Shown: positions 17,730 through 26,173, numbered from the stretch's first letter. The stretch: 64,000 nucleotides of DNA from Gammaproteobacteria bacterium (GCA_024641505.1 JAHECY010000012.1:1-64000); one strand, 5' to 3'. Notes: generated by a model not told the origin, from the letters alone. A program made the numbers and translations.

Positions 17730-17850
17730 CCACAACGAAGCCACCTAACATTGGTTCTTCGTTCTGGTTTTCAAAAGCCGGAGCGTCATACGCACCCTAA
17801 AATCAGGGACGTGACCTAGTGGGCAGAGGCGTTTTTACATAGTCTCGAAC
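17700..17850 (+). repeat. Dispersed repeat unit, second full copy
   Basis: Same module order as 1258-1415: CCCCCACCGATACAGAGAG, GGCGGGAAATCC, ACAACGAAGCCACC, GGTTCTTCGTTCTGG, a GGAGCGTCATACGCACCC palindrome, ATCAGGGACGTG and GAGGCGTTTTTACATAG. Its left end overlaps the right arm of long element copy 2. Confidence 0.7.
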
Positions 17851-17885
17851 CCGAACCCGCACCCTGCACGCTACACGCATCAGTA

Positions 17886-17918
17886 ATTTCCCACCGACAC
17901 ACAGAGCTGGTGGGAAAT
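17886..17918. repeat. Minimal hairpin element
   Basis: ATTTCCCACC, 13-base loop GACACACAGAGCT, GGTGGGAAAT. It has the outer arms of the long elements and lacks the inner stem, and looks like a deletion derivative. Confidence 0.65.
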
Positions 17919-18137
17919 CCCAAACGGAGAAATTTATCTTCACCTGCGTAAGATCAATAAGCCGGCGGGAAATGCCGGGTCGGCAGGTATTGCGGTATCT
18001 GCCGGGAAGCGCGATACGCGTGGTGCTGGTGGTCACGGGATGTCATGGTATTGCGCAATGGCGGAGGAATCGACATGGATCGGCGCGTCACCGGTGTAGA
18101 TAATGACCGCAACGCCGCTGCCGCGCACCTCGCCCAT

Positions 18138-18163
18138 AAAAAAGGCCACCCGGAGGTGGCCTT
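18138..18163 (-). terminator. Rho-independent terminator of the tetraheme gene
   Basis: On the minus strand AAGGCCACC, loop TCCG, GGTGGCCTT, followed by TTTTT. The stem lies about 30 bases after the stop codon. Confidence 0.9.
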
Positions 18164-18191
18164 GAAAACAATCTCTGGACCGTACTGCTTG

Positions 18192-19877
18192 TTATGGGCA
18201 GACAGTCGCTTTGGCTAAGGTCTGAATATAAGCGACGATATCCGCCGCATCCATATCGGTATAGCCCATGGCGACGACGCTGGGCATTTCGGGTACTCCC
18301 GGTTGGCCGAACCGTGTTTTGTGCAGGGCTTCCCAGGGGTTTTCACCGGACATGTCGGCAAGGTATTCCGCCAGCGTACCGGAAGCTTTACCCGAACAGT
18401 TATTGTTCACGATATTATTGCCACTGAAGTCGATGGTATTACCGTTCGCGCCATGGCAACCGCTGCACGACGGTTTGGGGACCTTGCTGCCGGGGCTGAA
18501 CACATAGAGATCCTTGCCGGCGATGGGGTTGGCATAAGTGACTCCGGTGGTACTGCCGATATAGGTCTCGTCATCGATCACACCGTTGAACACAAACGCG
18601 GCCAATGCGCTCAACTGCGTCGGGCTGAGGTACTGCCCGAATTTGTGCACCGTTTGGCCATTGGCCGGATCGATAAATCCTTCGGCGATGATTTTCTGCA
18701 CTTGCGCCGCGGTCTTGTTATCCTTCGCATAGGCAATGCCCATGAACCCGGTGTAGTGAGAGCTGCCGCTGCCATAAGCGCCATCCTTACCTTTATAGTC
18801 CCAGCCATGGCATTCTTTGCAACGCCACGAATCGGCAATGGTGGGAACGTTGGTGCCGAGGCTTCTGGCGTAAAGCGGATTCAATGATGTTGGCGTGGTA
18901 GCGGCCGGACCCAGTACATCGATCCAGTGGTCATAAAGCAGGCCACCAAGGACCACGTCGCCGGATACCTGGGTGCCGGGATCTTTCTTGGTGGATTGCG
19001 GCAAGGTTTGTGAGTAGGCCAGAATATCCGCGCCTTCAACCGTCAGTTGAAAGTTGTCGGGCGTATCTTCAAAGGCGGGCATCGCACCTTGTCCGGCATG
19101 ACCGAACAGCACCTTATGGGAAAATTCAGCGGGATTTTCATTGGAAAGATCGCCCAGCCATTCTTCCTGCGCCTTACCATCGCTGCCGTGGCAGGAACTG
19201 CCGTCGCAGCCGGCGCCTGAGTAGAGATCGGCGCCGCTGACGGCATCGCCCTTGGCGGTCAGGTCGTCGTTATAGATCGCGGCTAAATCCTGCATGCCGA
19301 AGTCCGGGTCAGTGATAAAGGCGGTGAGATCGAGAATTTCCCGATCCTCGAGAATCTCGCCGAAGTTATGATCTTTCATGGATTTGATGCTGCAGAAAAC
19401 CTGGGCGATATCGTTATCCTGTATTTGCAGGATACCGTCGAAACCCGTGTAATGCGCCGCACCCGGGCCATTGAAGCCGTCTTTGCCTTTATAATCCCAG
19501 CCATGACATTCGCTGCAGCTCCAGGTTGCGGTGCCGCTGCTGTTGTTGACAACCTCGCCCTCCGTGTCACGTGTTGCCCACAGGGGATGATCGGTGGTGG
19601 GGGCTTCGATCGAGATTTCATCCCACCATTGGTCATACATGCGACCGCCGGTAAACACGTCACCTCGGATACCGATGTATTTATCGACCCAGGCGCCATC
19701 GGCCTTCATGCAGGCGCTGACTTCGGCGCTGACAGCGGCGGTTTTCTTTTTGCCACTGCTCTCGTCGGCGGAACCTTGGCAGCCCGCCGCCAACAGTGCC
19801 AGCATTGCCGTACCCAGCAGCAGCGCCGGCTCTCGAAATTTATTGATATTTGATTCAGACTTGCTTTTGATTTTCAT
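18192..19877 (-). CDS. Tetraheme c-type cytochrome lipoprotein with internal duplication
   Basis: A 561-residue lipoprotein (lipobox LLAAGC, Cys33) with four heme c sites: CSECH (C121/C124/H125), CDGSSCH (C224/C229/H230, an unusual CX4CH), CKECH (C353/C356/H357) and CSGCH (C471/C474/H475). Residues of about 72-292 and 305-560 are tandem copies. Each has GG-x2-YD-x-W, then ECHGWDYKGKDG and HYTGF-x-GI, then a class I-like heme module with ENP-x-E and a Met-containing G-x-x-x-MP loop (probable distal ligand). It is probably a periplasm-facing or surface electron carrier. A strong terminator follows. The ribosome binding site is modest (GAGTGGG). Its redox partner is unknown; see the neighbouring barrel and FGE-like genes. 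Confidence 0.85.
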   Translation of the reverse strand: MKIKSKSESNINKFREPALLLGTAMLALLAAGCQGSADESSGKKKTAAVSAEVSACMKADGAWVDKYIGIRGDVFTGGRMYDQWWDEISIEAPTTDHPLWATRDTEGEVVNNSSGTATWSCSECHGWDYKGKDGFNGPGAAHYTGFDGILQIQDNDIAQVFCSIKSMKDHNFGEILEDREILDLTAFITDPDFGMQDLAAIYNDDLTAKGDAVSGADLYSGAGCDGSSCHGSDGKAQEEWLGDLSNENPAEFSHKVLFGHAGQGAMPAFEDTPDNFQLTVEGADILAYSQTLPQSTKKDPGTQVSGDVVLGGLLYDHWIDVLGPAATTPTSLNPLYARSLGTNVPTIADSWRCKECHGWDYKGKDGAYGSGSSHYTGFMGIAYAKDNKTAAQVQKIIAEGFIDPANGQTVHKFGQYLSPTQLSALAAFVFNGVIDDETYIGSTTGVTYANPIAGKDLYVFSPGSKVPKPSCSGCHGANGNTIDFSGNNIVNNNCSGKASGTLAEYLADMSGENPWEALHKTRFGQPGVPEMPSVVAMGYTDMDAADIVAYIQTLAKATVCP

Positions 19878-20077
19878 AGCTACCCACTCTCACTATTAAA
19901 ACAAATATGGCTTCCCCTTGGACGGCCGTTCATGCACTGTCAACCGCTCGGTGCTACAGGTGTCCGGTGGGAGCCATTCCTAATCCCTATTTCTAGTATA
20001 TATCTTCCCTCGGAAAATCGTTAAGTAACCGAGTGCTGTCGGTAACGCAGTATCCCCGCGACTTTCGTGTGCGGCCG

Positions 20078-20614
20078 CTAGCGCTTGTTACTCTTGTCGT
20101 TTCCGACTTGCTCAACGTGCATCACGACCTCGGTCAGTTCGTCTTGTACTTGCGTCAGGTGCTCCGCGTTGCCATCCTTGCGATATTGCTCCAGAGCAAT
20201 AATGGCGGTCGCCGGGTGCACGATGGCATCGTAAAGATTCATGGCATCGCTGAGATTGCCGATGTCGTTAATCTCTATGCCATGCGCCCGCATGTAATCG
20301 CCGGCATGCCAGTCTTTCTCGATTTGCTCCAGGCTCAACCCTTTCATGCGCTCGGAATTGAGCACGGTTAGGTGCATCATCTTGCGATCATTGGGGCTGA
20401 TTTCGGCATAGGCCAAGGCACCCTCGATGCCAAGGCGAATCAGCTCCTGCTGATTGGCGACGAGTTTATCGATGTCTTTTTCCTTTACCTTGCCCCGTTT
20501 TACTTTTTTGATCGTCTCCTTTGCGGTTTTCACATAGGCGTCCTTGTCGAGTGCGTGGGCCGTGCCCGCAAAGAACACGCTCATTAGTGCCAAAGTGAAC
20601 ACGATTTTTTTCAT
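20078..20614 (-). CDS. Secreted helical hypothetical protein
   Basis: I place the start at the ATG at 20614 (MKKIVFTLALMSVFFAGTAHA), which begins a clean signal peptide; the track start lies 11 codons upstream. The mature part, about 155 residues, is charged and helical (KTAKETIKKVKRGKVKEKDIDKLV, LEQYRKDGNAEHLTQVQDELTEVVMHVEQ). It has H-x-G-x-Y-M-R-A-H-G and several scattered Met and His, but no Cys and no heme motif. It is probably periplasmic. It lies between the tetraheme and barrel genes on the same strand, so it may share their function. I do not recognise the family. Confidence 0.7.
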   Translation of the reverse strand: MKKIVFTLALMSVFFAGTAHALDKDAYVKTAKETIKKVKRGKVKEKDIDKLVANQQELIRLGIEGALAYAEISPNDRKMMHLTVLNSERMKGLSLEQIEKDWHAGDYMRAHGIEINDIGNLSDAMNLYDAIVHPATAIIALEQYRKDGNAEHLTQVQDELTEVVMHVEQVGNDKSNKR

Positions 20615-20745
20615 GTGCGCCATTCCCCCATCTGTGCTGCTGACCATCTTTGCGCTTTCATTGTTAAGTTTGAATTTCGAACAACGACGCTGTTCTCACA
20701 CCGGTAATTATCCATGGCCGTGCTGATCAAATCATGAACGATTCA

Positions 20746-21840
20746 TTAAAACCCGATTTGCAACCTTAGGCCATAGACGTTGACGCCGTCAGTGGTGGCG
20801 GTGAAGTCCGGGGCGCTGATGGCTTGATAGTCCAATGCGACGGACACATCCTCGTCCAGTACCATGCTGACATAAGCCTCCATCCAGGTGCGTGCGTCCC
20901 GGCTCGTATCCCGGGGCGTTTCCTGTGAATATGCGGCGCCCAGTGCCAGGTCGTCGCTCAGATCATAGGCGAGACCCAGGCTCATGGCGGATTCCACATC
21001 CGTTGCGGCCGCATCGATTTCCTCCTGGGAGGCGCTGTCGGAAATCGTTGCCAGGCTGGCGGCGCCATAGCGCAGGAATAACGTGACCGGCTCGATGCTC
21101 TGATCGGCGTTGATGGCAAAGCCGTTGCTGGCGTCGCTCTGCCAGTAGGTCAGGCGCACATTGGATTCGCCACCCATTAGTTCCAGGGCCATGGCGGCTT
21201 CGCCGATCAGCATGGTGTTTTCCATGGAGCCAACGATGCCACCGTCCTCGAACGTGCCGATATTTACGGAGAAATTCTCACCCAATTCGATCCCGGCATT
21301 GAAACCGATGGTGTAAGCGGGGAAGGGAATTGCCGCGTTGTTGACAAACACGTTGGCCAGAAATTGCGAGGTCTGGTCATTGGCCACAGCGTTGCTGTCG
21401 TAGATGCCGGTGGGGTCAATCTTGCCGACAGTGACCTTTACGCTGTCAAATACCGGCATTTGATACCAGGCTTCGGCGATGCCGGTGCTGGTGTAGCCGC
21501 GTTTATTATTGGCATCATCCGGGGCGTCGCCCTCCGCGCCCGCTTCATAATCGGCATTGGCGCCGGAAAATACGTCGGTGCCCTCGGCGGTGTCGAAATA
21601 CACAAATAAAGTGCCATCACCCACGTCACCTTGTAGTTGCAGGTCCACGGAATAGTTGAAGCCGCTATCCGCTTCCCCCTGCGCTACTCCGCTGGCACCC
21701 TGGCCAATCATGGTCAAGCCACCCGATATTTCCACCTCGGCCAGGGTGGCGGTGGGTGCGGCTGCGATAATGGCAAAACCGAAAAACACAGGGACGCTGG
21801 TGGTGCTGTTGAAAAAGCACCGGATTTTATTAATTACCAC
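20746..21840 (-). CDS. Outer-membrane beta-barrel, porin-like
   Basis: A 364-residue protein from a GTG start with GGAG upstream. After a signal peptide (FFGFAIIAAAPTATLA) the mature chain begins EVEISGGLTMIGQGASG and runs as alternating strands to a C-terminal aromatic residue (YGLRLQIGF), the BAM recognition signature. Internal parts such as GIAEAWYQMPVFDSVKVTVGKIDPTGIYDSNAVANDQTSQFLANVFVNNAAIPFP match the OprB/carbohydrate-selective porin fold and related barrels found beside cytochromes. It is acidic and rich in Asp/Gly/Ala. Possible roles are solute uptake or, given its neighbours, a barrel sheath for electron transfer; the latter is speculative. Confidence 0.82.
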   Translation of the reverse strand: MVINKIRCFFNSTTSVPVFFGFAIIAAAPTATLAEVEISGGLTMIGQGASGVAQGEADSGFNYSVDLQLQGDVGDGTLFVYFDTAEGTDVFSGANADYEAGAEGDAPDDANNKRGYTSTGIAEAWYQMPVFDSVKVTVGKIDPTGIYDSNAVANDQTSQFLANVFVNNAAIPFPAYTIGFNAGIELGENFSVNIGTFEDGGIVGSMENTMLIGEAAMALELMGGESNVRLTYWQSDASNGFAINADQSIEPVTLFLRYGAASLATISDSASQEEIDAAATDVESAMSLGLAYDLSDDLALGAAYSQETPRDTSRDARTWMEAYVSMVLDEDVSVALDYQAISAPDFTATTDGVNVYGLRLQIGF

Positions 21841-22381
21841 TGCTGCTGCTCCATGTTTTAGTTATTGACGACCGGTCTTCCCGAAGACCGCTATTAAATA
21901 TCGCTTGGCCGATGAGAACAAGACCAAAGACCTATTAAGTTTGTAGGTTTATCCGATAATGAGGAACATCGTTATAAGATAAATGTATTAGTATTTGTGG
22001 TATTTTATAATTGTATTTTTCGGTAATTTATTATTCTAGTGGCAATTTGAAACGTTTTTAGTCGTTGTTTCAAGCCCATGCTTTAGGGGGTGAGTCAGGA
22101 ATGTTGGGGATCATTGCGTTGGCCGCTCATTTATTATTGAAAAAACACAGCGGTAATTGGGGTAGGCGGTGCGTGACGGTTAAGGATTTGTTTGCAGAGG
22201 ATTTATGTGGCGATAAGTAAAGTTAATGATGGGGATACATTATACTTATAATTGACATGGTAAATGGCCTGTGTTTGAATTTACATAATATGTTCTCCCT
22301 GTGCTCGAATTGGCTGTGATCATTATGTGGTTAAAGGTCAGTAGGGGTGCAGGCTGCAGTATCTGCGTAAGGAGATTTGCC

Positions 22382-22453
22382 ATGCTGGAACTGACTGTTC
22401 TTATGGGCGTAGTTGTGATTATGTCAATAATGTATGAAACGCTGATCCATTGA
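22382..22453 (+). CDS. Putative 23-residue membrane peptide
   Basis: AAGGAG, 6 bases, ATG, then 23 codons giving MLELTVLMGVVVIMSIMYET and a short end, then TGA. The peptide is one hydrophobic helix with Glu3 and Glu19 near its ends, typical of small bacterial membrane proteins that join larger complexes. It is too short for the ORF track. A hairpin follows 15 bases after the stop codon. No further evidence of translation exists in the sequence. Confidence 0.45.
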   Translation: MLELTVLMGVVVIMSIMYETLIH

Positions 22454-22467
22454 GATCGGGGTGTTTT

Positions 22468-22500
22468 CCCTGACCTGCTCGGTTGCCCGGCCGGTCAGGG
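22468..22500 (+). terminator. Possible terminator after the 23-codon ORF
   Basis: CCCTGACC, 17-base GC-rich loop, GGTCAGGG. The stem is 8 bp and perfect but no strong T run follows (GGATTTGTTCC), so termination is uncertain. Confidence 0.4.
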
Positions 22501-22784
22501 GGATTTGTTCCGTCCTACCGGGTCCTGCCGGGACAGTCATGGATTAATAGCCGTAATATTTCCATAGATTGCCGCAAGTTGCTAGAATTCCACCCCTCAC
22601 CTACCGATCATGTCGATCTTAGGTGGGTCACGTATTGAAGCGCACGGTCCCACCCGCCACAATGGTGTCGATACACGTCCGAGGTCCACGTTGCGAGTCG
22701 GCCGGTCGACGTTTGGACAGGTAATGTCATTACGGGCAAATATAAACTAAGCGCGATTATTCATCAGGGTGGGCAGGGATAGGG

Positions 22785-23819
22785 ATGGGACGCAACGTTT
22801 TCAAGTTATACCTGATACCGGGTTTATGTGTATGCGCAATGCTAGGTGTTGTTGGCGCGGCAACGCCACCGGTGACTGTTTCCGCCACGCATCCACGCGT
22901 TACCCTGTGCACTTCCTGCCATAGTGAAAGCAATTTTTCCGCGCTCGATATGTCACTCACCGAACACTGCGCCACCTGTCATGACCAGGGGGAAATTGCC
23001 GGGAAATTGCTGCAGTTGGCCGCCGCTACGGCAACTGAGTCCGCCGCCCCGGCGTCGGATCAAAGCCGACCCATCGCAGGCATGGGGTTGCCCCGTTACT
23101 ACGCGGATTCGCGCATCGGAGATCAGCCCAACGAGATGATTAGTATTCCCGAGGGCGAGTTCATCATGGGTAGTGACGAACGGTTGTCGGATGAAGGTCC
23201 GCAGCATGTCGTCAAGCTGGGGTTATATTTCATCGATAAATATGAAGTGACGAATCTGCAATACAAGAAATTCATCGATGCGACGCAACGACGCTCGCCG
23301 GCACATTTTGAAAATCGTACCTTCCCGCCCGGTAAAGCGGATCATCCCGTGGTCTATGTGTCCTGGATGGACGCGGACGCCTATTGTCAATGGGCCGGGA
23401 AGCGTTTGCCAACAGACCAGGAATGGGAAAAGGCAGCCCGGGGCACCGATGGTCGTCGCTTTCCCTGGGGCATGGAATTTGGCTTGGACAAAGCGAATAC
23501 CCCACAACTGTGGAAAGACCGCGGTGAGCAGGGTGACACTCTGCCGGTGGGCGCTTTTGAGGGTGGGAAAAGCCCTTATGGTCTATATGATGTATCCGGT
23601 AACGTCTGGGAGTGGACAGCCTCGTGGTATGAGGCATACCCTGGTAATACCAACCAAACACAAAACTATGGGCAGACCTACAAGACGCTGAAAGGCGGAT
23701 CGTGGTGGGATTGTTCGTTTTACCAATGTGGCATATCCGCGCCCACCTATAACCGGGCGTTTTTTCTTAAGTCCACCCGGAACAGCAGTTTTGGGTTTCG
23801 GTGCGCGAAAGATGGTTGA
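22785..23819 (+). CDS. Diheme cytochrome c fused to FGE/sulfatase-modifying-factor domain
   Basis: A 344-residue exported protein. After a signal segment (YLIPGLCVCAMLGVVGAA) come two heme c motifs, CTSCH (C42/C45/H46) and CATCH (C62/C65/H66), then a linker and an FGE-sulfatase (SUMF1) domain from about residue 112: MISIPEGEFIMGSD, YEVTNLQYKKFI, VSWMDADAYCQWAGKRLPTDQEWEKAARG, YDVSGNVWEWT, GGSWWD and FGFRCA. The domain keeps a Cys pair, C310 and C315 (CSFYQC), spaced as the catalytic pair of true FGEs. The fold is known for formylglycine formation, but NirV-type and other relatives near respiratory genes have unknown roles. Heme in the same chain suggests redox chemistry in the periplasm. The next gene is a paralogue 16 bases on. 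Confidence 0.87.
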   Translation: MGRNVFKLYLIPGLCVCAMLGVVGAATPPVTVSATHPRVTLCTSCHSESNFSALDMSLTEHCATCHDQGEIAGKLLQLAAATATESAAPASDQSRPIAGMGLPRYYADSRIGDQPNEMISIPEGEFIMGSDERLSDEGPQHVVKLGLYFIDKYEVTNLQYKKFIDATQRRSPAHFENRTFPPGKADHPVVYVSWMDADAYCQWAGKRLPTDQEWEKAARGTDGRRFPWGMEFGLDKANTPQLWKDRGEQGDTLPVGAFEGGKSPYGLYDVSGNVWEWTASWYEAYPGNTNQTQNYGQTYKTLKGGSWWDCSFYQCGISAPTYNRAFFLKSTRNSSFGFRCAKDG

Positions 23820-23835
23820 GATTGGCGGGGGGGTC

Positions 23836-24816
23836 GTGAACAAAATTAAAGTATCTTGTATGGCGGTGTTGGCTGTGGCGCTGAACTGCGCAGGCGTCGC
23901 ATTCGGGGCAACGGCAGTGCCGGAGGATATGGTTCTAGTGCCTCGGGGAAGTTTTATCATGGGCAGCGACAAACGGGACGAGTCCAAGACCACGCAGGAA
24001 TTTGGTAATACCAAGCCCTGGTATCTTGACGAACATCCCAGTCATAAAGTGGAAACGCCTGATTATTTTATCGACCAGAAAGAAGTGGCCAATCGGCAAT
24101 ATCGGGATTTCGTGGCGCAGACGCGGCGTAATCCACCTGCCTACTGGTTGCAGACCGGCTATATGCTGGTGCTGGGCATGGACAAGGTAGCGGCGCAGGA
24201 GCGCGACAAGCTGGCGAATCTGGTGACCAAGGTATTTCGCCTGGATGTTGATACGCGGGCCATGGACAAGGAACAATTGCTGGCAGCGATCCGGAAACGT
24301 CTGGATTATATGGACACCTTGCCCGTGGTTGAAGTCAGTTGGCACGATGCCGAAGCTTTCTGCCGTTGGGCGGGTAAGCGCTTACCCTCGGAAGTGGAAT
24401 GGGAAAAAGCGGCGCGCGGCGCGGACGGTCACGAGTTTCCCTGGGGGGATACCTGGAAAGCGGGCATGAGCAACTCTGGTGATGAATCATGGGAAGACGG
24501 CGTCGCACCGGTGGGTTCTTATGCCGCCGACCGCTCCCCTTACCAGGTGCTGGATATGGCGGGAAACGTATCCGAGTGGGTCGACGATTGGTATCAACCC
24601 TACACCGGGTCTGATTATGCAAGCAAGGATTTCGGAAAAACCTACCGCGTCATGCGTGGCGCGGCCTGGGGCCGGGAAGGGCACTATGCCATCAGTTTGT
24701 TCCAGCGTGGTGCCTATCGCTTCTATCTGACACCCGATTCAAGCCATGCGGATTTAGGCTTTCGTTGTGCCAGGGACGCGGCGCCGGCACAGGCTGATAT
24801 CAAAGGTGTGCAGTGA
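23836..24816 (+). CDS. Exported FGE-like (SUMF1 domain) protein
   Basis: I place the start at the GTG at 23836, preceded by a G-rich ribosome binding site (GGCGGGGGGG) and beginning a signal peptide (VNKIKVSCMAVLAVALNCAGVAFGA). The track's 23728 start overlaps the upstream gene. The FGE domain covers the mature protein: MVLVPRGSFIMGSDKRDE, YFIDQKEVANRQYRDFV, VSWHDAEAFCRWAGKRLPSEVEWEKAARG, LDMAGNVSEWVDDWY, MRGAAW and LGFRCARD. Relative to the upstream paralogue it has an extra 50-residue insert after NPPAYW and lacks the catalytic Cys pair (GREGHYAISL). It is therefore unlikely to make formylglycine and may act as a binding or partner subunit. Its position suggests an operon with the cytochrome-FGE gene. 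Confidence 0.87.
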   Translation: MNKIKVSCMAVLAVALNCAGVAFGATAVPEDMVLVPRGSFIMGSDKRDESKTTQEFGNTKPWYLDEHPSHKVETPDYFIDQKEVANRQYRDFVAQTRRNPPAYWLQTGYMLVLGMDKVAAQERDKLANLVTKVFRLDVDTRAMDKEQLLAAIRKRLDYMDTLPVVEVSWHDAEAFCRWAGKRLPSEVEWEKAARGADGHEFPWGDTWKAGMSNSGDESWEDGVAPVGSYAADRSPYQVLDMAGNVSEWVDDWYQPYTGSDYASKDFGKTYRVMRGAAWGREGHYAISLFQRGAYRFYLTPDSSHADLGFRCARDAAPAQADIKGVQ

Positions 24817-24934
24817 GGTGAGGATAACCACCGGTATTGCAGGTGGCCATCAGGTGATTGCCCAGAATGGCATTGCCGATTTTGACTAAGTCAGTGTTAG
24901 ATCTGACATAGCGCAGCATGATGCGGGAAGGTCC

Positions 24935-26173
24935 ATGGACAGGAAATGCGGAGAGCACCAAAGTAATTTGCTGAACGCCATGCCGGATAGCGCGCTACCG
25001 GATTATGACGGTGGTTCTATCGCCAATCTGGCGGCTACGCTGTCGTTGAGCATGGGCGCTCGGTTGCCAGTGGCGGGCCCCTTGCGTGGCATTGCGCCGC
25101 AGGCGATCGGCAGGTTCCAGAACGTGGTGTTGTTGATTATCGACGGTCTGGGCTGGCATTTTCTGCATACCAAAGCGACGCGCAGCTTTCTGTTCCAGCA
25201 CATCCATCAGTGCCTTACCTCGGTATTCCCGTCGACCACGGCGACCGCGATTACCTCACTTGCCACGGGTTTGACGCCGCAGCAGCATGCCATTACCGGC
25301 TGGTTCATGTACCTGCGCAATATTGACAGTGTTACCGCGATCTTGCCCTTCAAATCACGGTTGGGGCAGGAATTCCCGGATCAGCCCGACTATGATCCGG
25401 GGCATCATTACCGGTTTGCATCAATGCTGGGCGCGATGCCGCGCCGTAAGTATGTTGTGAACGATGCACGGATCGTTGACTCCGCTTATTCGTTGGCGAC
25501 CAGCGGCGATGCCGCGCGGCTGCCGTATCATTCCCTGGCAGGCATGATGCATTCCATTGTTACCGTTACGCGCAGTAGCGCGGAATCCAAATATATTTAT
25601 GCGTATTGGCCGGAGTTCGACGCTATTTGTCATGCTAACGGGGCGGCCAGTGCGGAGGCCTGCCGACATTTTGAAGATATCGATGGGCGGTTCGAAGCCA
25701 TGACGCAGGAGCTTGCCGGGAGCGATACCCTGATTTTGGTTACCGCGGATCATGGGTTTCTTGATACCGAACCGGGTCATGTGCTGTACCTCGAAGCACA
25801 TCCGGAATTGCAGCGCATGTTGCGCCTGCCGTTATGCGGTGAGCCGCGGGCCGCCTATTGCTATCTGCAGCCGGGTTGTGAGCAGGCGTTCAAAGATTAC
25901 GTGGCGGCACACCTGGCCGAGATGTGCGCGTGTTTTTCACGCGCTGAACTGTTGGACCTGGGTTTGTTCGGCTGCGGTGCAGTACACCCGGATTTTCATG
26001 ATCGTGTCGGCGACTATGTGTTGTTGGCCCGGGAGAACTGGGTGATCAAGGACACGGTCGCGGGTGAAAAGTCTTTTGCGCAGATTGGCGTCCATGGCGG
26101 GTTGTCCCGCGCGGAGATGCAAGTCCCGTTGATTGCTATCGATTGCACGACCCTGGGAGCGTCAGCCAGGTAA
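24935..26173 (+). CDS. Alkaline phosphatase superfamily enzyme (type I phosphodiesterase/NPP-like)
   Basis: A 412-residue protein with start ATG preceded by GGGAAGG. The superfamily metal and nucleophile sites are visible: VVLLIIDGLGW (Asp), SVFPSTTATAITSLATG (Thr nucleophile region), EFDAICHANG (second metal Asp and His), VTADHGF (Asp-His) and GVHGGLS near residue 392 (final His). It resembles the type I phosphodiesterase/nucleotide pyrophosphatase family. It has no signal peptide and is probably cytosolic. It lacks the CXPXR motif of sulfatases, so it is not an FGE substrate despite the two FGE-like genes upstream. The substrate is unknown. Its 3' end overlaps the convergent cytochrome gene by 12 bases. 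Confidence 0.85.
   Translation: MDRKCGEHQSNLLNAMPDSALPDYDGGSIANLAATLSLSMGARLPVAGPLRGIAPQAIGRFQNVVLLIIDGLGWHFLHTKATRSFLFQHIHQCLTSVFPSTTATAITSLATGLTPQQHAITGWFMYLRNIDSVTAILPFKSRLGQEFPDQPDYDPGHHYRFASMLGAMPRRKYVVNDARIVDSAYSLATSGDAARLPYHSLAGMMHSIVTVTRSSAESKYIYAYWPEFDAICHANGAASAEACRHFEDIDGRFEAMTQELAGSDTLILVTADHGFLDTEPGHVLYLEAHPELQRMLRLPLCGEPRAAYCYLQPGCEQAFKDYVAAHLAEMCACFSRAELLDLGLFGCGAVHPDFHDRVGDYVLLARENWVIKDTVAGEKSFAQIGVHGGLSRAEMQVPLIAIDCTTLGASAR

Larger units (their letters stand above)
17171..18134. repeat. Gene-free mosaic of palindromic and dispersed repeats
   Basis: About 960 bases between the porin and the tetraheme gene hold no credible gene; ORFs listed here are by-products of GC-rich repeats. 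From left to right there are a reverse-oriented partial dispersed unit (17171-17232), a second one (17268-17328), a long hairpin element (17319-17434), a unique spacer of about 155 bases, a second hairpin element (17591-17729), a forward dispersed unit (17700-17850) and a minimal hairpin (17886-17918). The flanks of the two long hairpins (CCAGCTTTTGAAAACAAGAA and CTTCGTTCTGGTTTTCAAAAG) are inverted copies of each other. The spacer encodes nothing I recognise. Confidence 0.7.
21841..22784. other. Long intergenic region with one small ORF
   Basis: This 940-base gap separates the divergent barrel and cytochrome-FGE genes. It holds a hairpin CGGTCTTC-CC-GAAGACCG at 21873-21890 in the barrel gene leader, an AT-rich tract (21950-22270) with a TATAAT at 22247 and a TTGACA at 22252 that are not correctly paired with partner boxes, a well-placed 23-codon ORF at 22382-22453 and a hairpin at 22468-22500. 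Nothing further was recognised to 22784. Confidence 0.55.

Noticed and set aside
17216-17819. Several ORFs of 60-125 codons within the repeat zone
   Set aside because: They run through hairpin arms and dispersed repeats and change frame at repeat borders. Residue patterns such as VGGGAVART are repeat translations.
17171-18134. Repeats considered as a CRISPR array
   Set aside because: Units are long, inverted as well as direct, unevenly spaced and without uniform spacers. No cas gene is in the window.
24935-26173. Alkaline-phosphatase-superfamily enzyme considered as the sulfatase partner of the FGE-like genes
   Set aside because: Its nucleophile region is FPSTTATA, not the CXPXR or SXPXR motif required for formylglycine formation, and it has no signal peptide.
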